Positions 16,170 to 24,625 of a stretch of 64,000 nucleotides of DNA are shown piece by piece. This stretch comes from Bifidobacterium thermophilum (lineage in GTDB: Bacteria > Actinomycetota > Actinomycetes > Actinomycetales > Bifidobacteriaceae). The position numbers were made by a program, and so were the translations under genes. The notes below the pieces were generated by a model. It searched no databases, had not been told where the DNA came from, and worked only from the letters and a program-made list of their open reading frames with translations. The stretch spans positions 62,001-126,000 of the forward strand of contig JGZV01000005.1 of assembly GCA_000741495.1 (NCBI GenBank), written 5' to 3'. Each line of letters begins with the position of its first letter. Positions within the stretch are counted from its first letter, which is position 1.

Positions 16170-18059
16170 ATGCCAAGACCAATGGGCCATGGGCCGGGAG
16201 CTCGTGGAGTGGTTGAAAAACCGCAGGATTTCAATGCTGTTATGGGCAAGCTTGCCGCATACTGCAAGCGTTACCTGCCTGCGATGATCATCGCGCTGAT
16301 TCTGGGTGCCGCCGGCACGGTCTGCCAGATTGTCGGCCCGGATAAGCTCAAGGACATCACCAATGAGATCATCAAAGGTGTGACGCCTGCCATCGTGCAC
16401 GGCAAGCCGGTGTTCGGCAGCATCGATTTGCAGGCCGTCAGCCGTATCGGGTTCACGCTGGTGGCGCTGTACGTGGGTTACGCGCTGTTGAGTTATGCGC
16501 AAAGCTGGATTATGGCGACGATCAGCCAGCGTACCGCGCAAAGCCTGCGTGACGATATTTCCAAGAAAATCAACCGTCTGCCGCTACGGTATTTTGACAA
16601 CACGAGCTACGGCGATGTGCTCAGCCGCATCACGAACGATGTGGATGCCATCGGCCAGACGCTCGGCCAGAGCCTGGGCGCGCTCGTCACGTCGGTCACG
16701 TTGTTCTTCGGCGCGCTCATCATGATGTTCGCCAACAATGTGACAATGACGCTCACCGCTGTCGGCGTAAGCATCATCGGTCTCGTGCTTATGGCGCTGA
16801 TTATGCGGTTCTCGCAGAAGTACTTCCTGCAGCAGCAGATTGCGTTGGGCCAGACCAACGGGCATGTGGAGGAAATGTATGCCGGGCATCTGATTGTCAA
16901 GGCGTATTCCGGTGAAGCCGACTCCATCCGCACGTTCGAACGCTACAATGACAGCCTGTACGAATCCGGCTGGAAGTCGCAGTTCCTGTCGGGTCTGATG
17001 ATGCCGTTCATGACTTTCATCGGCAACCTCGGCTATGTGGCCGTGTGCGTGGTGGGCGCGGCGCTCGCGATGGACGGGCGTATCGAATTCGGTGTCATCG
17101 TGGCGTTCATGATGTATATCCGCCTGTTCACGCAACCGCTGGCGCAGTTCGCTCAGGCAACGCAGAACCTGCAGCGGTGTGCGGCCGCGTCGGAACGTGT
17201 GTTCGGGTTCCTTGAGGAGCCGGAGATGAGCGTTGACGCGACCGGCAGCTTCGCCGAACACCGCGCAGAAATCGAGACGGCACAAGGCCATGCGCATGCC
17301 AGTGATGCGCTTGGGGATCGGGCTCGTGGCGATGTGGATTTCGACCACGTGTGTTTCGGCTACAAGCCTGACAAGCCGGTCATCCACGATTTCAGCGCGT
17401 CCGTGAAAGCCGGGCAGAAAGTCGCGATCGTCGGGCCGACGGGCGCGGGCAAGACCACGATGGTCAACCTGCTCATGCGCTTCTACGAGCTGGACGGCGG
17501 CGAAATCCGCATTGATGGCGTGCCGACCGCGTCGATTCCGCGCTCCGAAGTGCATCGCCAGTTCTCCATGGTGCTGCAGGACACCTGGGTGTTCCAAGGC
17601 ACTGTGCGCGAGAACATCGTGTACGACAAGCAGGGCGTGACCGACGAGCAGGTGCGTGCCGCGGCGAAGGCCGTGGGGCTTGACCGGTTCATCGAATCGC
17701 TGCCTGAGGGTTACGACACGGTGCTTGACGACAAGGCCGCGCTGTCCGCGGGGCAGAAGCAGCTGCTGACCATCGCACGCGCGATGGTGCAGGACGCGCC
17801 GATTCTCATTCTTGATGAGGCGACATCGTCGGTGGATACGCGTACCGAGGAGCTCATCCAGAAGGCCATGGACCAGCTGGCCGTCGGCCGAACGAGCTTC
17901 GTGATCGCGCACCGCCTGAGCACGATCCGTAACGCGGACATGATCCTCGTCATGAACCACGGCGACATCATCGAACGCGGCACGCACCAGGAACTGCTTG
18001 ACAAGGGCGGCTTCTACGCCGACCTGTACAACAGCCAGTTCGCCTCGCTTGTCGCGTGA
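16170..18059 (+). CDS. ABC half-exporter subunit B (catalytic ATP site)
   Basis: 629 residues. Six membrane segments, then Walker A GPTGAGKTTM, Q-loop VLQDTWVFQG, signature LSAGQKQLLTIARA and Walker B ILILDEATSSVDTRTE with the catalytic Glu intact. Together with subunit A this makes a heterodimeric exporter with one working ATPase site. The signature begins LSAGQ instead of LSGGQ. ATG 16170 follows AAAGGA; 54 bp separate it from subunit A. A pair of AT-rich hairpins follows the stop at 18121-18200. Confidence 0.9.
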   Translation: MPRPMGHGPGARGVVEKPQDFNAVMGKLAAYCKRYLPAMIIALILGAAGTVCQIVGPDKLKDITNEIIKGVTPAIVHGKPVFGSIDLQAVSRIGFTLVALYVGYALLSYAQSWIMATISQRTAQSLRDDISKKINRLPLRYFDNTSYGDVLSRITNDVDAIGQTLGQSLGALVTSVTLFFGALIMMFANNVTMTLTAVGVSIIGLVLMALIMRFSQKYFLQQQIALGQTNGHVEEMYAGHLIVKAYSGEADSIRTFERYNDSLYESGWKSQFLSGLMMPFMTFIGNLGYVAVCVVGAALAMDGRIEFGVIVAFMMYIRLFTQPLAQFAQATQNLQRCAAASERVFGFLEEPEMSVDATGSFAEHRAEIETAQGHAHASDALGDRARGDVDFDHVCFGYKPDKPVIHDFSASVKAGQKVAIVGPTGAGKTTMVNLLMRFYELDGGEIRIDGVPTASIPRSEVHRQFSMVLQDTWVFQGTVRENIVYDKQGVTDEQVRAAAKAVGLDRFIESLPEGYDTVLDDKAALSAGQKQLLTIARAMVQDAPILILDEATSSVDTRTEELIQKAMDQLAVGRTSFVIAHRLSTIRNADMILVMNHGDIIERGTHQELLDKGGFYADLYNSQFASLVA

Positions 18060-18120
18060 GGCCATGCACGCGACGCAGTGCCTTGCACCGTGTCTGATGC
18101 GTCGCCCAAGGTGATTCTTC

Positions 18121-18200
18121 CATCGCCTCTTATTATCACTTCACCGCAAAGTGATAATAAGAGGCGATGTTATTATCACTTAGCCGCTAAGTGATAATAA
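18121..18200. repeat. Two adjacent long hairpins sharing TTATTATCACTT
   Basis: The first hairpin has 21-bp perfect arms (18121-18141 and 18149-18169) with a 7-nt loop. The second has 14-bp perfect arms (18170-18183 and 18187-18200) with a 3-nt loop. The word TTATTATCACTT occurs twice in each orientation. They follow the exporter operon and could end its transcript, but no T run follows; a protein-binding array is an alternative. Confidence 0.85.
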
Positions 18201-18828
18201 GCGCGGTGCCGGTGTCGGCGAGTCGCGCCATCAGCCAAATCGAGCGTGCCGGGGTGCTGGTGGAAGTGTCTGGCGGCAAACGGGGGGCGGGTCTGGGAGG
18301 AGCGACGGGTCTTGGGTGCGCTGGACGAGTACACCGAGATGATTCGTCGGCAGTAAGGTGCGCAATAGCGCGCGTCTGGGTGATGGCTTGGGTTGCGGGG
18401 AGTGAGTAGGGTCTGGGCGGGCGAGTTCGCGCAGGCGGACTGGGTGAGCGAATCGTGCTGGTCCTTGTGCGAGGATTGGCTCACACGGCGGGCCGGTAGT
18501 TTGGTCGTGGGCTGGTTTTCTCTGGGTATCTGGCTGTGATGCGACCGGTGCGTCACACGGCGGGCGGATACCTCGGGCTTAGGACGCATTCCCCGCGCTA
18601 TCCGGCTGTGGTGTGACCGGATAGTCACATGGCGGGCCGGTATGCCGTGTGAGGGTCAGAGCCCGCACTCAGCACTCCACATCACGCCCATGTGTCCGCC
18701 GGCAGCACGTTACCCCGCGCCAATACGTCGGCAACATTACAGACAGCTGGGAAATCCGCCAGTCGCAACCTTCACACCACCTCGATACCGTCAGGCACAA
18801 TCGCGTCATCAAGCCGATTTCCCAACGG
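18201..18828. other. Intergenic region containing three units of the 72-bp palindrome family
   Basis: No gene is supported. Palindrome cores lie at 18467-18486, 18539-18558 and 18611-18630 (72 bp apart), each followed by a GGCGGGC-type word. The remainder shows no recognisable feature. Confidence 0.6.
18467..18650. repeat. 72-73 bp periodic palindrome family, locus 2 (three units)
   Basis: Cores GTGCGAGGATTGGCTCACAC, ATGCGACCGGTGCGTCACAC and GTGTGACCGGATAGTCACAT start at 18467, 18539 and 18611. Each is followed by GGCGGGC(C/G)GGTA or similar and preceded by a TCTGGCTGTG-like word that can extend the palindrome. Confidence 0.75.
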
Positions 18829-18849
18829 TATGTTCACATAGTGAACATA
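18829..18849. promoter_or_regulatory. Operator-like palindrome upstream of livJ
   Basis: TATGTTCAC - ATA - GTGAACATA, perfect 9-bp arms, about 50 bp upstream of the predicted livJ -35 box. A plausible regulator site for the branched-chain amino-acid operon; the regulator is not in the window. Confidence 0.6.
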
Positions 18850-18898
18850 AATTGTCTCAATATGAAGCCATCGAAGCGTTCAATATAAGGACAAGCCG

Positions 18899-18927
18899 TT
18901 TACATCCCCGCAATCCTCGCGTATAAA
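18899..18927 (+). promoter_or_regulatory. Predicted livJ promoter
   Basis: TTTACA (18899-18904), 17 bp, TATAAA (18922-18927). It predicts a 5' leader of about 165 nt before the livJ start, long enough for leader regulation, although no conserved riboswitch was recognised in it. Confidence 0.6.
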
Positions 18928-19099
18928 AGAAGTTCAGCAATAGATTGAGAAGAGTTCGATTCCAGTAAGGCCAAAAGCCCGAAGAACCTTTGCCAGACGT
19001 TGACCGGCGGATTGATCCGATGACATGCCGCACGTCCAAGGCATCCCGACGAATTCTCACGATTATTCCCCGAATCTTTTGTAGAGAGGAAGATTCCTG

Positions 19100-20296
19100 A
19101 TGAACGCAACGTTCTTCGGCAAGGCGACCGCCATCGCAGCGGCCGCGACCATGATGATGTCCATGGCGGCCTGCTCCGGCGGCAGCATGGACGATTCCGG
19201 CAGCTCCGCAGGCGCAGCCAGCGGCAACACCATCACCCTCGGCAGCATCACCACGAACTCCGGCACCGCCGCAGCGTACGGCGAGGCCGAGCTCAAGGGC
19301 TTCAAGCTGGCCATCAGCGAGATCAACGCCAAGGGCGGCCTGAACGGCAAGAAGATCAAGCTGGAAAGCATGGACGACAAGGGCGACGCCACCGAAGCGT
19401 CGAACGCCTTCAACAAGCTGGCCGGCGACAACAGTGTGCTCGCCGTGCTCGGCCCGACGATCTCCTCGACCACCGCGGCCGTCGCCCCGCTGGCCGACCA
19501 GTCGAAGCTCCCGGCCATCGCACCGGCTGCGACCTCCGACTCCATCGCCACCGGCGGCTACCTGTTCCGCACCTGCTTCAAGGATTCCTATCAGGGTGAA
19601 ATCGCGGCCAAGTTCGCCGCCGAAACCCTGAAGGTCAAGAAGGTCGCCGTGCTGTACGGCACCGGCGACCCGTACTCCTCCGGCGTGGGCAAGGCCTTCG
19701 CCGCCGCGGCCAAGAAGAACGGCCTCGACGTGGTCGACGAGGAGAACTCCTCCAGCGCCGACGACACCGAGTACTCCTCGCAGCTGCAGAAGATTCAGGC
19801 GTCCGGTGCTGAGTTCCTGTACGCGCCGTACTACTATTCGGTCGCTGGCCCGTACATCATCCCGCAGGCCCGCGCCCTCGGCTACAAGGGCTACGTCATG
19901 GGCCCCGACGGCTACGACGGCCTGAAGCTCACCGGCGACAAGTCCCAGTACGACAAGGTGCTGTACACCACGCACTATTCGCCTGACGACACCTCGAACA
20001 CCAAGGTGCAGGACTTCATCAAGTCCTACAAGAAGGCCAACAACAACCAGGAGCCGAACACCTTCACCGCGCTCGCCTACGATTCCGTGTACATGTTCAA
20101 GCAGGCTTACGATAAGGCCGGCAAGAACCCGACCCGCGAGCAGGTGCGCAACGCGATCTCCGGTATGTCCTTCAGCGGCGTGACCGGCAAGTTCACCCTC
20201 GACAAGAAGGGCTCGCCGAACAAGTCCGTCATCGTCCTTGAGCTCAAGGACGGCAAGCCGACGTACCGCACCACCATCCAGCCGTCCACCAAGTGA
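19100..20296 (+). CDS. livJ: Branched-chain amino-acid ABC transporter, substrate-binding lipoprotein
   Basis: 398 residues. A lipoprotein signal peptide ends at MAACSGG (lipobox Cys about residue 25), then a Ser/Gly/Ala linker, then a type I periplasmic-binding fold (ITLGSITTNSGTAAAYGEAELKGFKLA; VLAVLGPTISSTTAAVAPLAD). It binds leucine, isoleucine, valine or related amino acids outside the membrane and hands them to LivHM. ATG 19100 has GAGAGGAAG upstream. First gene of livJHMGF. A hairpin after the stop probably keeps its mRNA more abundant than the permease part. Confidence 0.92.
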   Translation: MNATFFGKATAIAAAATMMMSMAACSGGSMDDSGSSAGAASGNTITLGSITTNSGTAAAYGEAELKGFKLAISEINAKGGLNGKKIKLESMDDKGDATEASNAFNKLAGDNSVLAVLGPTISSTTAAVAPLADQSKLPAIAPAATSDSIATGGYLFRTCFKDSYQGEIAAKFAAETLKVKKVAVLYGTGDPYSSGVGKAFAAAAKKNGLDVVDEENSSSADDTEYSSQLQKIQASGAEFLYAPYYYSVAGPYIIPQARALGYKGYVMGPDGYDGLKLTGDKSQYDKVLYTTHYSPDDTSNTKVQDFIKSYKKANNNQEPNTFTALAYDSVYMFKQAYDKAGKNPTREQVRNAISGMSFSGVTGKFTLDKKGSPNKSVIVLELKDGKPTYRTTIQPSTK

Positions 20297-20356
20297 GGCT
20301 GACCGTCTGCCGTACCGATACGCCGGCGCGGTGAGACACACACAATCCGCGTTGAA

Positions 20357-20381
20357 GGAGAGGGTCGTTCCGGCCCTCTCC
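20357..20381 (+). terminator. Intercistronic hairpin between livJ and livH
   Basis: GGAGAGGG and CCCTCTCC form a stem around TCGTTCCGG, 60 bp after livJ. Partial termination or mRNA protection at this point would give excess binding protein, the usual arrangement in ABC importers. Confidence 0.6.
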
Positions 20382-20490
20382 ATTCGCGTACTTGCCGGCT
20401 TTCGCGGTTTTCACGAGGTGCGGCACACATCATTGTTCTATTCATCCATCCCATTCCCCAACTATTGACACACACACGAAAGGAGGAATG

Positions 20491-21414
20491 ATGAGCGGTT
20501 TCGTCATGTTCATCAGCCAGATTTTCAACGGCCTGAAAATCGGTAGCGTGTATGCGCTTGTGGCGCTCGGCTACACGATGGTGTACGGCATTATCCGGTT
20601 GCTGAACTTCGCGCACGGCGATTTCATCATGATCGGCGCCTACACGCTGATGCTCAGCATTCCAGCACTCGCCGCCATGGGCATGCCCGCCTGGACGGCT
20701 GTTATTCCCGCGACTTTGGTCTGCGCGCTGGTCGGCGTGCTCGTCGAACGACTGGCATACAAGCCGGTACGTGAGAAGGGCAACAGCATGACCGCCCTGA
20801 TCACCGCCATCGCCATGAGCTTGCTGCTGGAAAACGGTTCGCAGGCGATTTTCGGCGCTGATTACAAGACGGTGCCCACCATTGTTTCCATCCCCACCCT
20901 GACCATCGGCCAGTTGAAGATCGACGGTGCGACCATCGTGTCCATCGTGCTCGGCGTGGTCATGATGGTTGCCATGCAGCTGTACGTCAAGCGTACGAAG
21001 CAAGGCAAGGCCATGCGCGCGGTGTCCGAAGACAAGGAAGCGTCCCTGCTCATGGGCATCAACGTGAACGGCACCATCACCCTGACCTTCGCCATCGGCT
21101 CGGGGCTTGCGGCTATCGCCGCGCTCATGTACTGCGTGTCCTACCCGCAGGTCTCCCCGACAATGGGCATGATGCTCGGCCTGAAAGCCTTCGTTGCGGC
21201 CGTGCTTGGCGGTATCGGCTCGATTCCGGGCGCTATGGTCGGCGGCCTGGCGATCGGCCTGATCGAAAGCCTCACGAAAGCCTATATCGGCACGATTACC
21301 GGCGGCGTGATCACGTCCGCGTTCTCCGACGCGATTGTGTTCGCAATCCTTATCATCGTGCTGCTGGTACGCCCGTCCGGCCTGATGGGCGAGCCTGAGA
21401 CGGAGAAGGTGTGA
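20491..21414 (+). CDS. livH: Branched-chain amino-acid ABC transporter permease LivH
   Basis: 307 residues, about eight membrane segments. IGSVYALVALGYTMVYGIIRLLNFAHGDFIMIGAY is the LivH-family N-terminus; GLKAFVAAVLGGIGSIPGAMVGGLAIGLIE is the coupling region for the ATPases. ATG 20491 follows AAAGGAGG (an adjacent ATG at 20488 is too close). Next gene is 2 nt away. Confidence 0.93.
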   Translation: MSGFVMFISQIFNGLKIGSVYALVALGYTMVYGIIRLLNFAHGDFIMIGAYTLMLSIPALAAMGMPAWTAVIPATLVCALVGVLVERLAYKPVREKGNSMTALITAIAMSLLLENGSQAIFGADYKTVPTIVSIPTLTIGQLKIDGATIVSIVLGVVMMVAMQLYVKRTKQGKAMRAVSEDKEASLLMGINVNGTITLTFAIGSGLAAIAALMYCVSYPQVSPTMGMMLGLKAFVAAVLGGIGSIPGAMVGGLAIGLIESLTKAYIGTITGGVITSAFSDAIVFAILIIVLLVRPSGLMGEPETEKV

Positions 21415-21416
21415 CG

Positions 21417-22523
21417 ATGAAAAAATCCGCGCTTTCCATGAAACAGTCCTATATCGTGTGCGCTGTGGGTATCGCCGTCCTGTTCGGCCTGCTCATGGCG
21501 ATATGCGAATCCGGTGCCGCGAACACGTATATCAAGGGCATTTTGATGACCTGCTGCATCGCGGTCATCATGACCACGTCGCTGAATCTGACGGTCGGCG
21601 TGCTCGGCCAGCTGACCCTCGGCTGCTGCGGTTTCGAGATGATTGGCGCCTATTCCGCCGCCCTGCTCAGCAAGCTGATTGTCGCCAAGGGTATTGCGAT
21701 GGATCCGACCGCACGCTTCCTGCTCACGATTTTCGTGGGTGCTGTGATCGCTTGCATTTTCGGCATTCTGGTCGGTATTCCGGCGTTGCGTCTGCATGGC
21801 GATTACCTCGCGATTATCACGCTCGGCTTCGGCGAGATCATTCGCGTCGTGCTGCAGAACATTCCTGCGGCCGGCGGTGTCGGCCTTGATAAGGGCCAGG
21901 CCGGACAGGCGCTGATCGGCATCGACCGTATCGCCAACCTGTACGTGGTGTTCTGGATCACCGTAATCACCGTCGTACTGCTGTTCATGTTCGCGCGTTC
22001 CCGTTACGGCCGCGCGGTCAAAGCGATCCGTGACGACGAGATCGCGGCCAGCGCATCCGGATTGAACGTCACCTACCTCAAGGTGCTCGTGTTCGCGATC
22101 TCCGCGTTCTTCGCTGGGCTCGCCGGCGGCATCTACGCGCAGTACATGGGTTCGCTCACCCCGGCGTACGCGGGCTGGCTGCAATCCACGAACTACGTGA
22201 TTATGGTCGTGTTCGGCGGCATGGGTTCGCTCACCGGTTCGATCCTGTCGGCCATCGTGCTCACGATTCTGCCGGAGGCGCTGCGCGCGTTCTCCGACTA
22301 CCGCATGCTCGCCTACTCGGTGGTGCTGGTCGTGTTCATGATCTTCCGCCCGCAAGGCATCTTCGGTTCGTGGGAGTTCTCGCTGCCGAAGCTCATCAAC
22401 CGCATCATCTACCGCAACGGTCGTGGCGGCGCGGCGAAGGCGGCCATCGCGGCAGAAGGCGCTGGAACCGTTGGAGCCACGGCTGCCGACAAGACCGCCG
22501 AATCCGCCGGAAAGGAGGCGTGA
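21417..22523 (+). CDS. livM: Branched-chain amino-acid ABC transporter permease LivM
   Basis: 368 residues with about nine to ten membrane segments. SLNLTVGVLGQLTLGCCGFEMIGAYSAALL and LRLHGDYLAIITLGFGEIIRVV are characteristic LivM sequences; the coupling loop IRDDEIAASASGLNVTYLKV follows. The last 40 residues are a soluble Ala-rich tail. ATG 21417 lies 2 nt after the livH stop with GGAGAAGG upstream. Confidence 0.93.
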   Translation: MKKSALSMKQSYIVCAVGIAVLFGLLMAICESGAANTYIKGILMTCCIAVIMTTSLNLTVGVLGQLTLGCCGFEMIGAYSAALLSKLIVAKGIAMDPTARFLLTIFVGAVIACIFGILVGIPALRLHGDYLAIITLGFGEIIRVVLQNIPAAGGVGLDKGQAGQALIGIDRIANLYVVFWITVITVVLLFMFARSRYGRAVKAIRDDEIAASASGLNVTYLKVLVFAISAFFAGLAGGIYAQYMGSLTPAYAGWLQSTNYVIMVVFGGMGSLTGSILSAIVLTILPEALRAFSDYRMLAYSVVLVVFMIFRPQGIFGSWEFSLPKLINRIIYRNGRGGAAKAAIAAEGAGTVGATAADKTAESAGKEA

Positions 22524-22524
22524 G

Positions 22525-23379
22525 ATGGCTGAACAACCAATCCTGCGCGCCGAGCATCTCGGCATCACCTTCGGCGGTCTGCGTGCTGTCGACGATTTCA
22601 ACATGACCATCAACAAGGGCGAGCTGGTCGGCCTGATCGGTCCGAACGGCGCCGGCAAGACGACCGTCTTCAACCTGCTCACCGGCGTGTACAAGCCCAC
22701 AGACGGCGAATTCTGGCTGGACGGCGAGAAGATGAACGGCAAGAAAACCTATCAGGTCGTTCGCGCCGGCATCGCCCGAACCTTCCAGAACATCCGTCTG
22801 TTCAAGCAGATGACCGTCGAAGAGAATGTGCTTGTCGCGTTCAACGAATCCTTCAGCTACCACATGGGTGGCGCGATTTTCCGCACCCCGCGCTTCTGGC
22901 GCGAGGAACGCGAGATGCACCAGAAAGCCATTGATTTGCTGCGGATTTTCAAGCTCGAAGGCCTCGCCCAGACGCAGGCGGCGAACCTGCCGTACGGCGC
23001 CCAGCGCAAGCTCGAAATCGCGCGTGCGCTCGCGACCGGCATGAAGTTGCTGCTGCTTGACGAGCCGGCTGCCGGCATGAACCCGACTGAGACCGAGGAC
23101 CTGCTCGAATGCATCAACACGATTCGCGACCGGTTTGGCATTGCGATTCTGTTGATCGAGCATGATATGAGCCTCGTGATGAACGTGTGCCAGCGCATCC
23201 AGGTGCTTGATTACGGGCGTACGATCGCGTCCGGTCTGCCTGAGGAGATTGCGCACAATCCGAAGGTGATTTCCGCTTACCTCGGCAGCGACGAGGACGA
23301 GGATGACGCGGCTGATGAGGCTGAGGGCGATACGGCTGAGAGCGACGCGGCCGATGGCAAGGAGGAGCACGATGCTTGA
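22525..23379 (+). CDS. livG: Branched-chain amino-acid ABC transporter ATPase LivG
   Basis: 284 residues. Walker A GPNGAGKTTVF, Q-loop RTFQNIRLF, signature LPYGAQRKLEIARAL, Walker B LLLLDEPAAGMNP, switch His in LIEHDMSLVM. The C-terminus is an acidic tail (DEDEDDAADEAEGD...), unusual for LivG. ATG 22525 has AAAGGAGG and sits 1 nt after livM. Confidence 0.93.
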   Translation: MAEQPILRAEHLGITFGGLRAVDDFNMTINKGELVGLIGPNGAGKTTVFNLLTGVYKPTDGEFWLDGEKMNGKKTYQVVRAGIARTFQNIRLFKQMTVEENVLVAFNESFSYHMGGAIFRTPRFWREEREMHQKAIDLLRIFKLEGLAQTQAANLPYGAQRKLEIARALATGMKLLLLDEPAAGMNPTETEDLLECINTIRDRFGIAILLIEHDMSLVMNVCQRIQVLDYGRTIASGLPEEIAHNPKVISAYLGSDEDEDDAADEAEGDTAESDAADGKEEHDA

Positions 23380-24076
23380 TATCAAGAACCTGAGCGTATC
23401 CTACGGTGCCATCGACGCGGTCAAGGACATCAGCCTGCACGTGGATGACGGCGAGATCGTGTCGTTGATCGGTGCGAACGGCGCCGGCAAGACCACGACC
23501 CTGCACACCATCACCGGGCTGGTGCCAGCCAAATCAGGCAGCATCATGTTCAACGGCCAGGACCTGCTGAAAACCAAGGCGAACCGGATTGTGACCCTCG
23601 GCATGGCGCACGTGCCCGAAGGCCGCCACGTGTTCACCCGCATGAGCGTGCAGGAGAACCTCGAAATGGGCGCGTACAGCCTCAAGGACACCTCGCATGT
23701 GGCTGAAGATCTGGACAAGGTGTACACGTATTTCCCGCGGCTCAAGGAGCGTCGTCGCCAGCTGGCGGGTACGCTCTCCGGCGGCGAACAGCAGATGGTC
23801 GCCATGGGCAGGGCGATGATGAGCCGCCCGAACACCATTCTGATGGACGAACCGTCGATGGGCTTGTCGCCGAAACTGGTCAAGGAGATCTTCCGCATCA
23901 TCGAAAAGCTGCACGATGAAGGCATCACCGTGCTGCTGGTCGAACAGAACGCGAAAATGGCCCTGTCGATCGCCGACCGGGCGTACGTGCTGGAAACCGG
24001 CCGCATCACCATGGAAGGCAAGGCCAGCGACCTGCTGCATGACGAGAAGGTGCGCAAGGCGTATCTCGGCGCGTGA
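23372..24076 (+). CDS. livF: Branched-chain amino-acid ABC transporter ATPase LivF
   Basis: 234 residues. Walker A GANGAGKTTT, Q-loop HVPEGRHVF, signature LSGGEQQMVAMGRA, Walker B ILMDEPSMGLSP, switch region LLVEQNAKMALS. The ATG overlaps livG by 8 bp and is preceded by AAGGAGGAGC. The operon ends at a terminator 18 bp downstream. Confidence 0.93.
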   Translation: MLDIKNLSVSYGAIDAVKDISLHVDDGEIVSLIGANGAGKTTTLHTITGLVPAKSGSIMFNGQDLLKTKANRIVTLGMAHVPEGRHVFTRMSVQENLEMGAYSLKDTSHVAEDLDKVYTYFPRLKERRRQLAGTLSGGEQQMVAMGRAMMSRPNTILMDEPSMGLSPKLVKEIFRIIEKLHDEGITVLLVEQNAKMALSIADRAYVLETGRITMEGKASDLLHDEKVRKAYLGA

Positions 24077-24093
24077 GCGGATGCCACGCACGT

Positions 24094-24133
24094 GAAGGGG
24101 AGAGAATGGGGGTTCCTGTTTTCTCCCCTTTTG
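24094..24133 (+). terminator. Rho-independent terminator of the liv operon
   Basis: AAGGGGAGA (24095-24103) pairs with TCTCCCCTT (24122-24130), followed by TT. It lies directly after livF. Confidence 0.85.
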
Positions 24134-24182
24134 GTTCTTGGTTTGGGTATTCCTGTTTGCGGGCTGATTGATTCCGCCCGCC

Positions 24183-24430
24183 GTGTGACTATCCCGTCAC
24201 ATAGCTGGCAGATAGCGTCACGATTATGGTTGATGGGCGCGGTATCCGTCAGCTGTGCGACTGTTCAGTTACACGGCGGACAGATAGTGTCATGATTGAG
24301 CTGGGGGGCGCGCGGTATCTGTCTGCGGTGTGACTGTTCGGTCGCACGGCAGGCGGGTAGTGTCGCGATACCGCCCCGACGGGCACGGCACCCGTCTACA
24401 GTGCGACCGAATTGTTACATCACTGTCCGA
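24183..24430. repeat. 72-73 bp periodic palindrome family, locus 3 (four units)
   Basis: Cores start at 24183, 24255, 24328 and 24401 (72, 73 and 73 bp apart): GTGTGACTATCCCGTCACAT, GTGCGACTGTTCAGTTACAC, GTGTGACTGTTCGGTCGCAC and GTGCGACCGAATTGTTACAT. The first three are followed by GGCRGRCRGATAG-like words, and upstream TATCTGTCTGCG-like words extend the palindrome. They fill the gap between convergent livF and apbE; no gene is seen here. Confidence 0.85.
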
Positions 24431-24625
24431 TACCGAATGAAGAAGTAACCGGTCGGGGCACAATCGGTCACTTCCTGAGCTTGAACACAGCATCCGACCA
24501 TTGCTGCCGGCCGCCGATCCCGCAGTCCGCCTGATACCGTGCAACGCCGAATCCGGCACCAGTGCCGCCCGATGGGCGGACTGCCACAACACGGTAATCG
24601 TGACGAGACCATCCACACAATCCGG

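Noticed and set aside
15066..18065. Long minus-strand open frames opposite the two ABC exporter genes
   Set aside because: Shadows of the coding strand with Arg/His-rich composition and no start signals.
18857..20383. 508-codon minus-strand frame opposite livJ
   Set aside because: The plus strand encodes an unmistakable LivJ lipoprotein; the opposite frame is a codon-bias artefact.
23590..23650. Additional parS-like CACGTG words elsewhere (for example in livF and zwf)
   Set aside because: Only the central six bases match; the flanking TGTTT/AAACA arms are missing.
24183..24430. Regularly spaced palindromes as a CRISPR array
   Set aside because: Repeats differ from each other at many positions, the parts between them share sequence, the period is 72-73 bp with long imperfect palindromes, and no cas gene is in the window.
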